A stretch of 14,683 nt of DNA from Nocardioides sp. GTDB lineage: Bacteria > Actinomycetota > Actinomycetes > Propionibacteriales > Nocardioidaceae. This document shows, in pieces, positions 7,768 through 14,683 of the stretch; the first letter of the stretch is position 1, and every line of letters starts with the position of its first letter. The notes beneath the pieces are model-generated. The model did not search any database. It had not been told where the DNA came from and worked only from the letters and a program-made list of their open reading frames with translations. The stretch covers positions 1 through 14,683 of the forward strand of contig DOWL01000008.1 of NCBI GenBank assembly GCA_003519585.1, given 5' to 3'. A program made the translations under genes and the position numbers.

Positions 7768-8011
7768 GGGAGTGCTCCTTCGCTCGGTGCGCTGAGGTGG
7801 GGCCGGCATCGGCGGGCGTCAGGAAACGGCGTGCTTCAGCAACCGTGATGTAGAGCCGTCCGCCGCCGTTCAACCGGGTCCACCGTGGTCCGACGCCGCG
7901 TTGGCGCCAGTCCCGCACCGTGCGCTGCGGGATGCGGATGAGGGTGCAGAATTCCTCGAAGGTGATGAGTCCGTGGTCGTCCCACTCCGTGGGGATCTGG
8001 ATAGGTTCCAT
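7760..8011 (-). CDS. Helix-turn-helix DNA-binding protein of the mobile element
   Basis: An 83-residue protein with a MerR-like HTH: ITFEEFCTLIRIPQRTVRDWRQRGVGPRW supplies the recognition helix, followed by a wing (LNGGGRLYIT) and helix (VAEARRFL). Such proteins pair with Xis proteins in actinobacterial integrative plasmids as regulators or accessory recombination factors. The ATG at 8011 is preferred, with AGGA about 9 bases upstream. In-frame starts at 8134 and 8083 exist but add a low-complexity N-terminus and have no ribosome site. Its 3' end overlaps the next HTH gene by 8 bases, so the two are co-translated. Confidence 0.75.
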   Translation of the reverse strand: MEPIQIPTEWDDHGLITFEEFCTLIRIPQRTVRDWRQRGVGPRWTRLNGGGRLYITVAEARRFLTPADAGPTSAHRAKEHSRG

Positions 8012-8202
8012 TCGGTCACGTCCTGCCTGATTGGATTTGGTCTTCGTCTTCAGAAGCAACAGCGGGCGACGTGGATCGGACATCTGGTGGGCTGTCGTGT
8101 TCGCTGGTGGCGCCGCCAGCTGGCTGCTGGTCACCTATGTCCGCGGCCGGCGGCGGAGCGATCACCTGCGGACGACGAGGTAGACCTCGACTGGCGGTTC
8201 GG

Positions 8203-10458
8203 CTAGCGGCCGATCCCGTACGACGGCGGCCTCGCGGCGGGCGCCCGGTGGTAGGGCGCGGGATCCTCGGGCCCGCGGCGCGCGGCTCGGAGTGCGGCGG
8301 CTTGGAGGGCGATCGCGCTATCCGGTGCCTTGGGTCCGTAGCGTTCGATTGCTTCCCCGGCGACCGTGGTGGCGTGGCCGGGTCCGAGGTCGGCGCGGTC
8401 GCGGCTGAACACCTCGATCCAGTGTGATCGAGCCTCGTCGATGGTGTCGGCGACCAGGTGCGCGACGTTGCGGCGGCGGCCGCGGGTCATGCCGACGTAC
8501 GCCGCGGCGGCGCGGGTGGTCTCGCCGACCAGCAGATGCGCCGTGGGGACGGTCTCGCCTTGGGCGCCGTGGACGGTCCTCGCGTAGGCGAGTTCGACGT
8601 GCTCGCGGACATAGGTCGCGGGCAGTGCCCGCCTTCCAGCACGGCCCTGCACATAGACGGTCTGGTCGGCGTCGATGCCGGTCACGGTCCAGCAGTCGCG
8701 GTTCGCAACGCCGAGATCGCGGTCGTTGCGACGGGTGGCCACTCGGTCACCAATGCCCAGGTGCTCGCCGGCAGCGGTGGTGAGCGACCTGGATCCCGTC
8801 GTGTGGCCAGTGGTGAGGCGTTGGTCGCGGATGGCGCTGTTGATCGCGCTGACCTGCTCACGGGTGTCGGCGACGATGAGTCCCTCGGCAGTGGTGAGCA
8901 CTGTGGTGAGGGCGGCGAGGCGCTCGACCTCGGTGGGGTGGACCACGATCTCGCCGCGTCGGAGGAGCGCGTCGAACACCTCACCACTGCGCTCACCAGT
9001 GCGCATCAGCAGGCTCAACTCGGCGTACTCGGGATCGGTGAACCGGTGGACGGTCTCCAGAGCGAGCGATGCTTCGGGGCGTGCCCAGCGGGCGGCGTGG
9101 TCGAGTACGCCGCCGCGACCGACCGCGGGGAGCTGGTGCCGGTCACCGACGAACGCGACGCGGGCGTGTGTCTGGTCGGCGATGGTGAGCAGGGCGCGGG
9201 CGGTGTCCTGGTCGAGCATGCCGGCCTCGTCGACGAGCAGGACGTCGCCGGGCAGCAGCCGGGCGCGTGGTTCGGGTGGTGTGTCGAGCCGGGACCAGTG
9301 GCCGTCGTCGTCCCAGCGGAAGCCGTGCTGGTGGATCAGCCATGCCGCTGAGAATGCGTCGGCGCCGACCTGCTGTTCGGCGACGCGGGCCGCCTTCAGG
9401 GTGGGGGTGACCACGACCAGCCGCCGGTCCTGCATCGCCAACAGTTCGCGTGCTGCAGCCAGGGTCGTGGTCTTCCCGGCGCCGGCAGCGCCCTCGATGA
9501 CCACGAGTTGGTGGTCGCCGGCCAGTGCCGCGACCACAGGCCGCTGGGCATGGTCGAGCTGGTGTCCGGCAACGACGTGGCCGACCCGGTCCGGAGCGCC
9601 GACCTTCTCGGCTCGTGCGACGAGGCGGGTGAAGAGGTCGGCCTCCACCTCGAGCACCCGCTGGGAGGTGAGTGCGCGGATGTGTTCGGGGACGTCGCGG
9701 CGGTCCAGGAGCGGTACGCACTGTGCGGTGGTTCGAGCGGTCAGGTCCTCGGCAAGTTCACGCCGCACCGGGGTCGGGGTGACGATGTCGAGCGAAGCGA
9801 CGACGCGTTCGACCTCGCCGCGGATGTCGGCGGCGTTCCAGGACGACCTGCGGGCACCCAATCGGGACAGGACGAGGTCGGCGACAGCGTTACGGTTGAC
9901 TCTGCCGATCGACGTACCGAACTTCTGGGTGCCTACGCTCGGCCTGGGTGGGGGAGTGAACCCGAGCTCGTGGAGTTCGTCGACCCACCGTTGGCGGAGC
10001 TCGGTGCCGTCTTCTGGGACGACTTTGTCGGGCCGGGCTGCGGACCAGGCGCGCCGGTCCCAGGAGCGCCGGAGCGCTGGACCGGGTTCTTGCCCCGGGT
10101 GCTCACCGCGCCACTCGGCTTCGAAGCGTCCGATGTTTCGGCTGATCTGCGCAGCACGGGCACTGAAGGCACCGGTGTAGGTCGCGAGCTGGGTGACCTC
10201 GCCGGTCTCGGCGTCGAGGCTGTACCCATGGGCCGCGAGCGCGTGGCGGAACTCGGGGTCGCACATGACGGCGGCGTGGCCGATCCCGTTGATGGCCTCG
10301 ATGCTGTCCACCACAGCGACCGAGTGCAGTCCTCGCCAGGCGCCGGCGGCGAAGACGCGGGCGTTGACCTGGAGGTGGAGGTGGCGGTGCGGGTCGCCGG
10401 CGCGGGAGGTGTAGTGCCGCACCACCGCGGCCTCGAGCCGTTCGACCGGCACCTGCAC
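8203..10458 (-). CDS. MobF-family relaxase-helicase, larger C-terminal part of a frameshifted gene
   Basis: A 751-residue open frame covering most of a TrwC/TraI-like conjugative relaxase. At its start, RAGDPHRHLHLQVNARV carries the three-His metal-binding HUH motif (H24, H26 and H28 of this ORF). The rest is a RecD/TraI-like SF1 helicase: Walker A GAAGAGKTT (9464-9490), Walker B VLLVDEAGML (about 9216-9245), and a C-terminal TVHGAQG...YVGMTRGR motif. Such proteins nick oriT, stay bound to the 5' end and unwind the strand for transfer. The GTG at 10458 is only the first available start: the catalytic N-terminus lies upstream in another frame. As read, this protein would lack the nicking Tyr residues and could not be a complete relaxase. 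Reconstituted length is about 900 residues, normal for the family. Confidence 0.85.
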   Translation of the reverse strand: MQVPVERLEAAVVRHYTSRAGDPHRHLHLQVNARVFAAGAWRGLHSVAVVDSIEAINGIGHAAVMCDPEFRHALAAHGYSLDAETGEVTQLATYTGAFSARAAQISRNIGRFEAEWRGEHPGQEPGPALRRSWDRRAWSAARPDKVVPEDGTELRQRWVDELHELGFTPPPRPSVGTQKFGTSIGRVNRNAVADLVLSRLGARRSSWNAADIRGEVERVVASLDIVTPTPVRRELAEDLTARTTAQCVPLLDRRDVPEHIRALTSQRVLEVEADLFTRLVARAEKVGAPDRVGHVVAGHQLDHAQRPVVAALAGDHQLVVIEGAAGAGKTTTLAAARELLAMQDRRLVVVTPTLKAARVAEQQVGADAFSAAWLIHQHGFRWDDDGHWSRLDTPPEPRARLLPGDVLLVDEAGMLDQDTARALLTIADQTHARVAFVGDRHQLPAVGRGGVLDHAARWARPEASLALETVHRFTDPEYAELSLLMRTGERSGEVFDALLRRGEIVVHPTEVERLAALTTVLTTAEGLIVADTREQVSAINSAIRDQRLTTGHTTGSRSLTTAAGEHLGIGDRVATRRNDRDLGVANRDCWTVTGIDADQTVYVQGRAGRRALPATYVREHVELAYARTVHGAQGETVPTAHLLVGETTRAAAAYVGMTRGRRRNVAHLVADTIDEARSHWIEVFSRDRADLGPGHATTVAGEAIERYGPKAPDSAIALQAAALRAARRGPEDPAPYHRAPAARPPSYGIGR

Positions 10459-10904
10459 CTGCTGCCCACGGGGCCGACCCGGGTGGTGGCGTGCTCGTCC
10501 AGCCAGCCGATGATCTCGACCGCGGCCCGATCCTGGGCGGCGTCGTAGGCAGCGGCGATCTCCGGGTGCAGGGTCGCGGCGAGGGACCAGGTCTTCGGGC
10601 CGTTGACCACGACCTCGACGAACCGCAGCCCGCGCTCATCGGTGCGGAGCCTGCCTTTGGGCGCCCCGGTCTCGAGGTCGTACCCGGCAACCCACCGTTC
10701 GTAGGCGTCGCCGTCCAGCGTCCCCCCGTCCTGAACTGCGGCGATGCCGCGTCCCCCCGTCGTCGGGGGAGTGGTGGCGACGTACCTGGTCGCGACGCCG
10801 GTGCCTTCGGCGAGGTAGTAGTCGTCGACGCGGGACCGGTCGGCCTCGACGTAGGAGCGTGCCGCGGCGGCCGAGCCGCGGTAGAACTTGACCCCGCCGT
10901 GCAC
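10459..10904 (-). pseudogene. N-terminal part of the MobF relaxase, separated by a frameshift
   Basis: From the GTG at 10904 the frame encodes a typical actinobacterial MobF N-terminus: VKFYRGSAAAARSYVEADR, then DDYYLAEG, then VVNGPKTWSLAA, with candidate catalytic Tyr residues near the start. The match to a relaxase stops at residue 147 (ATTRVGPVG, near 10464). In this frame it then runs into nonsense to 9933, while the proper continuation QQVQVPVE appears in the other frame. Restoring one base at 10464-10470 gives VGPVGQQVQVPVE. The codon before the in-frame upstream stop allows no earlier start. Either a genuine inactivating deletion or a sequencing error explains it. Two copies of GCGTCCCCCCGTC (10718-10730 and 10749-10761) lie inside this part. 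Confidence 0.8.
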
Positions 10905-10957
10905 GCCTCGTCACCGCCCGTCACTGCACGTCAACTAGCCTTGAAATGACTCTCGGC

Positions 10958-10973
10958 CCGCCCAAGTGGGCGG
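10958..10973. repeat. Inverted repeat, 6-bp stem
   Basis: CCGCCC-AAGT-GGGCGG, a perfect 6-base-pair stem with a 4-base loop, 54 bases upstream of the relaxase start. It could be an oriT arm or an operator for the relaxase operon. There is no adjacent T-run, so a terminator role is unlikely. Confidence 0.5.
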
Positions 10974-11014
10974 ACCGATCTACGGACCTTCGTAGCATGC
11001 GTGCCGCTATGTCT

Positions 11015-11032
11015 GAAGCCGTTCGCGGCTTC
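11015..11032. repeat. Inverted repeat with TTCG tetraloop, 7-bp stem
   Basis: GAAGCCG-TTCG-CGGCTTC, a perfect 7-base-pair stem closed by a TTCG loop, an arrangement that is unusually stable in RNA and single-stranded DNA. It lies 111 bases upstream of the relaxase start. No T-run follows on either strand. A hairpin recognised by the relaxase in single-stranded form, or an attenuator-like structure in the relaxase leader, are both possible. Confidence 0.55.
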
Positions 11033-11280
11033 GCGGGTGAGTGCCTTCGAGACTCGTCAATCGTCGTAAGTCGCGAGGGTGGTGAGGCTGTTCTAGGTGC
11101 GCTGAGTGAAGAACCGGGAGTCGGAATGCGGGTCGGGCGCTCCAGGACGTGGTGGGGCCGACCAGGCTGACTAGGGGGTGCGTCGGTTGCGCCAAACTCG
11201 AAAACAGCGCCAGCGACGACCTCATCGGCACCACTGCAGAACGTGCCGGCGCCGACGCGGGGAGATGGCGGGCTATACGA

Positions 11281-11303
11281 CCGCCGTGACCGGCTACCGG
11301 CGG
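11281..11303 (-). terminator. GC-rich hairpin just after the nuclease-like gene
   Basis: CCGCCG (11281-11286) pairs with CGGCGG (11298-11303), with an 11-base loop that itself contains CCGG-CTA-CCGG. It lies 2 bases past the stop at 11306-11308 on the minus strand. No T-run follows, so a factor-independent terminator is only possible, not shown. Confidence 0.25.
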
Positions 11304-11305
11304 CG

Positions 11306-12404
11306 TCACAGCGTGATCAGGACGACGCCCGCGATGTTGGTGTCTTGCAGTTCCGGCGGTGGCCGACGCCCGGCAGGTGTGCCGCCGGCCACGACGATGC
11401 GTCCGATGTCCCCGTCGGAATTCGGTGACGAGTCCCAGAGCTCGTCCACGGTCGGTGGCCGACGAAGGGCCTCCACATAGTTGGGCGGGCTACTCCGCAG
11501 ACCTTGCAGGACGTGGCGGTAGTACGGGCCGGGGAAGTGTCCGCGGTCCTCGGGCACGTCGGGAAAGATCGGAGCGCCGGGGACGGGGAGCAGCTCTGCG
11601 GACGCGGCTGAGAAGGCCCCGCGCCGGTGGTCGGCGACGAGGCGGAAGATGCGACGAGCGATCTCTCGGGCGCCGCCCTGCGGCTTGAGGAGGAAGTCAC
11701 GCAGCTGGGGGTTGGTGAGCTCGCGCAGGTTGAGGTCCCACACCGCAGGCGAGGGCACTGCCGGGTCGACGAGATCCTCGACTGGCACCGACTCCGAAAG
11801 GACCAGGTCCGCTGTCATCTCCGGGTCGTACCACCCCATGTTCAGCTGGTAGGCGGTCACCATGGAGATCGCCATTCTTCGGCATGCCAGGCACTCTTCG
11901 TCGGGCTCGGGCTCGGGCTTGGGGTCAGGCCCCGCTTGGGCGCCGTGGCGGCACGCGAGCGGTTCGCGGAAGACCAGGCCGCCGGTGTAGACGGCGTACA
12001 CGGCCGGCACCTCGAGGTGCTCGGCCGTGCGCAGCAGGTCGCCGAGCTGCTTGCCCTCGCGGTGGGTGACATCGACTCGCCATCCCTTGCCGCTGCGTTT
12101 GAGCCGCTTGGCCTGGACGAGCATCCCAAAGCACTCCCCGGTGTGGCTGTCGATCCACCACCACAGGTAGTCGGCGCCGAGTGCGTTGGGGCCTCTGCCC
12201 TCCTGGTTGCGGCTGAATTCCACGACCTCGGACGCGGGGGCGGCCCTCGGTAACGGCCACAGCGGTGACGGCTTCCTCGCTCCAGCCGTCGCCGGCGAGA
12301 TCACGCTTGTCCATGAAGACCTCGGCGGTCTCGCGGACCCGGGTGAAGCTGGCGAGCGCGTCGTCGGCCGCGGCGTCGACGACCTGCGCCGGCCCGGTGC
12401 TCAT
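11306..12404 (-). pseudogene. PD-(D/E)XK-like (GAD...QAK) protein, frameshifted
   Basis: The start ATG (12404) overlaps the stop of the upstream HTH gene as ATGA, so it is well fixed. The first 58 residues (MSTGPAQVVDAAADDALASF onward) read in one frame. From about 12230-12240 the sensible reading moves to another frame (EVVEFSRNQEGRG, then GADYLWWW) and runs to 11306. Removing one base in that C-rich stretch joins them as RPRVEVVEFS, about 365 residues in total. The conserved-looking core is E in NQEG, GAD (about 76-78) and VQAKR (Q97, K99), which resembles the E...D...QxK active site of Mrr-like restriction nucleases; I also see some resemblance to DUF6615 proteins. ACRHG and EECLACRR could bind zinc. 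A nuclease in a defence unit is inferred. A 332-residue ORF from 12304 covers the 3' part but uses an artificial start. Confidence 0.65.
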
Positions 12405-13036
12405 CGAGCGGGCCCAGGCTCGAGGTAGCCGATGGGGCCGCCGCTGGAGACAACCGTGCGGCTGCTCATGATCTGCCTAGCCATCATGCGTAGATGGCCG
12501 GGGGCGTCTTGGGCGTAGGTCACCGACATGCCCGGGTGGACGCGTGCGAGGAGCTGACCGTCGTAGTGGTGGCGCGGGGTGTCCTCGTCATTCCTGGTGA
12601 TGCTGTCGGCACGGCCGAGGATTCGGTAGAGCGCGACTGGGAACGTCGCCACGGTGACGACAAACAGCTCGTTGTCGAGCACTTTCGACGGGTCGGAACG
12701 CCACCAGCGCAAGCTGGCCGCCTCGAGCTCCTCGTCGGTGTGCTCGACGTGGAAGCCCATCCAGCGGCGCGGGTCCTGCGGGTACTTCGCGCGGTCGGCC
12801 TGCTCGCGAGCGTCGGTTCGCAGCACGGTCAGCGCACCTGCGGTCACCTGCAGCCGTTCGCGGCCGGTGAGCTGCTCAACCTCCTCAGCCTTGATCGGGG
12901 TGCTCAGAATCCCGGCCCGCACGAGCTTGTCGACTCCGGCGGGGTTGAGCTCGAGCCGGGCTGCGGCCTGGGTGCGGGTAAGCGTGGCGGCGCGGGGTGT
13001 TGGTGTCGCGGGTGGCGCGAATGTTGGCAGCGGCAC
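12401..13036 (-). CDS. HTH-like protein, first gene of a two-gene unit
   Basis: A 211-residue protein of unknown family. LTRTQAAARLELNPAGVDKLVRAGILSTP (residues about 19-47) looks like a helix-turn-helix of the kind found at the N-terminus of many DNA-binding proteins. The remainder has a tryptophan- and acid-rich part (RRWMGFHVEHTDEELEAASLRWW) and no enzyme motif that I recognise. The GTG at 13036 has AAGGGA 8 bases upstream. Its stop overlaps the start of the GAD...QAK nuclease-like gene (ATGA), so they are translated together and probably act together. It could regulate its own unit through the palindrome at 13110-13127, or be a structural partner of the nuclease-like protein. Confidence 0.75.
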   Translation of the reverse strand: MPLPTFAPPATPTPRAATLTRTQAAARLELNPAGVDKLVRAGILSTPIKAEEVEQLTGRERLQVTAGALTVLRTDAREQADRAKYPQDPRRWMGFHVEHTDEELEAASLRWWRSDPSKVLDNELFVVTVATFPVALYRILGRADSITRNDEDTPRHHYDGQLLARVHPGMSVTYAQDAPGHLRMMARQIMSSRTVVSSGGPIGYLEPGPAR

Positions 13037-13100
13037 GTCGCTGTCCCTTCCGTAGGGGCCGGCCCCGGACCTCGGTGGTCTCTGGGCGTCGGTCGCAGCG

Positions 13101-13106
13101 AGTGTA
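13101..13106 (-). promoter_or_regulatory. Possible -10 element of the HTH-nuclease unit
   Basis: TACACT on the minus strand fits the TANNNT pattern and would start transcription near 13094, about 58 bases before the GTG at 13036. No good -35 hexamer is seen at the usual distance. The palindrome at 13110-13127 lies directly upstream, where a -35 and spacer would be. Confidence 0.3.
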
Positions 13107-13109
13107 CCC

Positions 13110-13127
13110 GTGCGTTGACTAACGCAC
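13110..13127. promoter_or_regulatory. Perfect inverted repeat, putative operator
   Basis: GTGCGTT-GACT-AACGCAC is a perfect 7-base inverted repeat with a 4-base centre, in the 128-base gap between hsdR and the HTH gene. It sits just upstream of the possible -10 at 13101-13106, a position suited to repression. It lies 38 bases past the hsdR stop, but there is no T-run, so I favour an operator over a terminator. The binding protein is unknown; the adjacent HTH protein is a candidate. Confidence 0.45.
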
Positions 13128-13164
13128 CCGATCTTTGCTCAGGGGCGTGAGGCCCGTGGGTTGG

Positions 13165-14683
13165 TCAGGCAGCTCCGCCGGGGACAGCGTGGGCGTTGAC
13201 GTCGCGCAGGATGTCGACGATGACCTCGAAGTCGTTCGGAAAGATCACATCGACGTGCCCGTGGTCGACGTACGGTGACTCGTACAAGCGGGCCGGTTCC
13301 ATGATCCCGTTGGAGGTGAGCTCCTCGATGATCAGCGACACGAATCGGATCTGGTCGACGGAGAACTTCGTATCGTCAAGGTAGTTCGCGAAGGCCTCGC
13401 TGGCCGAAGCCCGGTCGAGCCCGACGAGTGATCTGATGAACGGACCGAGGGCGCCGGCACGCTCGGTGACCCAGGCGAGGTCGACCTGCTGATCACCGCT
13501 GGAGGCGATCAACATCTCGGCGAGCGAGTCGAGATCTTCGGGCGTGAGTTGCTTGTTGCGGCGTAGCCGTTGAAGCGCAACGTGGTCCTCGTGCTCCTTC
13601 AGATAGGCCTGCGCCTTGGCACGGAACCGCTCCCAGTTCATGCCCGACGTGACCTGCGGCAGGTCGACCAGCGTGGGTTCATCGACGGTGTCCTCGAAGT
13701 CGGTGTAGACGGGGTTCTGCTTGGTCTTCTCTACGAACCGGACCAGGCCGCGGAGACGTAGCCGCATGACCTCGAGCATCGGCAGTGCGACGTCGACCCA
13801 CCACTGGTCGCCTGCGACCTCGTCGATGAGCGCGAGCTGCTCCGCCACTGATGGGATGTTCTTTTTGGGCAGGAGCGCGGTCGCAATCGCCTGGATAGTC
13901 TCCCGGATGCGTTCGGAGGCAACGGCGTCGCCTTCGAGCTGGGCGAGTTGTCGGCGGAGCACCAGGAGGTCGAACCGCTTAGCGTCCTCGTCGGGATCGC
14001 GGACGGTGGAGGGCAGACCCGCCAGATGCTCCAGGATCTCTGTGGCGTCCTCGTTCGACACCGTGGCCCAGGCCTCCCGGCCGGCCCACCTCTCGACCTG
14101 CTCGCGATGCGCTCGCACCAGGAAGTTGTCGAGGGTCATGCCGGCGACGATCTCGTGCAGCCAGTCGGCCGTGGAGTCACGCAGGTGCCGCTCGGCATCA
14201 GCACGATCGAGCGCGACGACGAGGCCGAGGCGCGACTCGAAGAGACGCTGGGTGAGCGACTTCTGTAGGGAGCCCTCGGACCCAGGGAGGTCCTGGCTGA
14301 AGTAGTCGAGGTTGCCGCAGAAATCGAAGACGAAGAAGTCCTTCTTGTCCTCGCCGGGGCCGAACAGGTCGGGGCGCAGTCGGGTGCCGCGGCCGATCAT
14401 CTGCCAGAACTTCGACTTCGAGCGAACCATCTTGAAGAAGACAAGGTTGACGACCTCGGGCACGTCGATGCCGGTGTCGAGCATGTCCACGCTGATCGCG
14501 ATGTGGGGCGCCTTGTCGGGCTGGGAGAAGTTGTCGATCAGGCTCTGTGCGTAGGTCGTCTGGTGGGTGATCACGCGAGCGAACTCGCCGCCGTACTCGG
14601 GGTAGGCGACGTTGAAGCGCTGCTCGATGAACTCGGCGTGGGCCTGGTTCTTGGCGAAGACGATCGTCTTGCCCAGCCGGTCG
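13165..14683 (-). CDS. hsdR: Type I restriction endonuclease R subunit, C-terminal part (5' end beyond window)
   Basis: The frame is open from the window edge at 14683 to the stop at 13165, about 505 residues of a larger protein. Beyond the GTG at 14574 it still reads as coding (DRLGKTIVFAKNQAHAEFIE), so that GTG is not the start. AISVDMLDTGIDVPEVVNLVFFK is helicase motif V and WQMIGRGTRLRPDLFGPGEDKK is motif VI with the QxxGRGxR signature. The long helical C-terminus that follows (to VPGGAA) matches the EcoEI-type R-subunit C-terminal domain that docks on the methylase core. HsdR translocates DNA and cleaves unmodified DNA. The nuclease domain and Walker A should lie outside the window, as should hsdM and hsdS, which are needed for a complete system. 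Confidence 0.9.
   Translation of the reverse strand, partial: DRLGKTIVFAKNQAHAEFIEQRFNVAYPEYGGEFARVITHQTTYAQSLIDNFSQPDKAPHIAISVDMLDTGIDVPEVVNLVFFKMVRSKSKFWQMIGRGTRLRPDLFGPGEDKKDFFVFDFCGNLDYFSQDLPGSEGSLQKSLTQRLFESRLGLVVALDRADAERHLRDSTADWLHEIVAGMTLDNFLVRAHREQVERWAGREAWATVSNEDATEILEHLAGLPSTVRDPDEDAKRFDLLVLRRQLAQLEGDAVASERIRETIQAIATALLPKKNIPSVAEQLALIDEVAGDQWWVDVALPMLEVMRLRLRGLVRFVEKTKQNPVYTDFEDTVDEPTLVDLPQVTSGMNWERFRAKAQAYLKEHEDHVALQRLRRNKQLTPEDLDSLAEMLIASSGDQQVDLAWVTERAGALGPFIRSLVGLDRASASEAFANYLDDTKFSVDQIRFVSLIIEELTSNGIMEPARLYESPYVDHGHVDVIFPNDFEVIVDILRDVNAHAVPGGAA

Larger units (their letters stand above)
10905..11305. other. Intergenic region with clustered hairpins; candidate oriT
   Basis: About 400 bases upstream of the relaxase gene with no convincing ORF. 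Three inverted repeats fall within 75 bases: 10958-10973 (CCGCCC-AAGT-GGGCGG), 10980-10995 (CTACG-GACCTT-CGTAG) and 11015-11032 (GAAGCCG-TTCG-CGGCTTC). MobF relaxases nick at an oriT that usually lies beside their gene and contains inverted repeats, so this is a sensible place for it, but no known nic sequence is recognised. The 3' end, downstream of the 11306 gene, has a GC-rich hairpin. A plus-strand frame at 10946-11170 is open but has no coding character. Confidence 0.4.

Noticed and set aside
8458..10548. Long plus-strand open frames (8458-9351, 8675-10180, 9508-10548)
   Set aside because: They lie antisense to the relaxase-helicase, have low-complexity or Arg/Ser-rich translations, and arise because GC-rich coding sequence has few stops on the opposite strand.
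10718..10761. Two copies of GCGTCCCCCCGTC as a possible regulatory or CRISPR-like repeat
   Set aside because: There are only two copies 31 bases apart, and they lie within relaxase coding sequence (Gly-Gly codons). No CRISPR-like spacing or array follows.
10946..11170. 74-residue plus-strand ORF upstream of the relaxase
   Set aside because: It has no ribosome binding site and no coding character, and it runs through the inverted repeats of the candidate oriT.
11627..13150. Plus-strand frames 11627-12253 and 12494-13150
   Set aside because: They are antisense to the nuclease-like and HTH genes, which are supported by an ATGA overlap, motifs and a ribosome site.
14572..14574. GTG as the start of the HsdR gene
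   Set aside because: The frame continues as good HsdR sequence to the window edge, so the gene is truncated by the window, not started here.
1..14683. tRNA, rRNA or insertion-sequence transposase
   Set aside because: I saw no cloverleaf-like sequence, rRNA motif, DDE/DEDD transposase motif or terminal inverted repeats; a tRNAscan or ISfinder run would settle it.

Overview
The window looks like an accessory region of a high-GC actinobacterium. GTG starts are frequent, third codon positions are mostly G or C, and the mobilisation gene is of the long actinobacterial MobF type (TrwC-like relaxase fused to a RecD-like helicase). The species cannot be fixed from the sequence. I found no rRNA, tRNA or CRISPR array.

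Left part (1-3996, + strand): a compact run of co-directional genes behind one plausible promoter. In order they are a 78-residue small protein, a protein with an HEFLH (HExxH) zinc-metallopeptidase-like motif, an ORF that is probably the frameshifted second half of that protein, a 246-residue protein of unknown function, and a SIR2-family NAD-binding protein that keeps its catalytic Asn and His. Junctions are a 4-base overlap, an 8-base gap and a 6-base gap, so this is probably one operon. A SIR2 protein at the end of an operon of unknown genes, next to other defence genes, suggests an anti-phage system in which SIR2 depletes NAD and the upstream proteins sense or regulate. I do not recognise this gene combination as a named system, and it is the best candidate here for something undescribed.

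Middle (4187-7165, - strand): a 992-residue SF2 helicase with a C-terminal segment resembling a PD-(D/E)XK nuclease, convergent with the SIR2 operon. It is probably a second defence gene.

Right of centre (7570-10904, - strand): remains of an integrative or conjugative element. There are two small overlapping helix-turn-helix genes (the second excisionase-like) and a large MobF relaxase-helicase gene broken by a 1-base frameshift. The 400 bases upstream of the relaxase carry clustered hairpins and are a candidate oriT. The integrase expected beside the excisionase-like gene is absent; the helicase-nuclease and SIR2 cassettes lie there instead.

Right end (11306-14683, - strand): a two-gene unit with an ATGA overlap, made of an HTH-like protein and a probable GAD...QAK nuclease-like protein that is also frameshifted. 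It is followed by the C-terminal half of a type I restriction R subunit (HsdR) running off the window edge. The whole stretch reads as a defence island on or beside a decayed mobile element. Three apparent single-base frameshifts in about 11 kb could be real decay or sequencing error, and this affects how several genes should be read.
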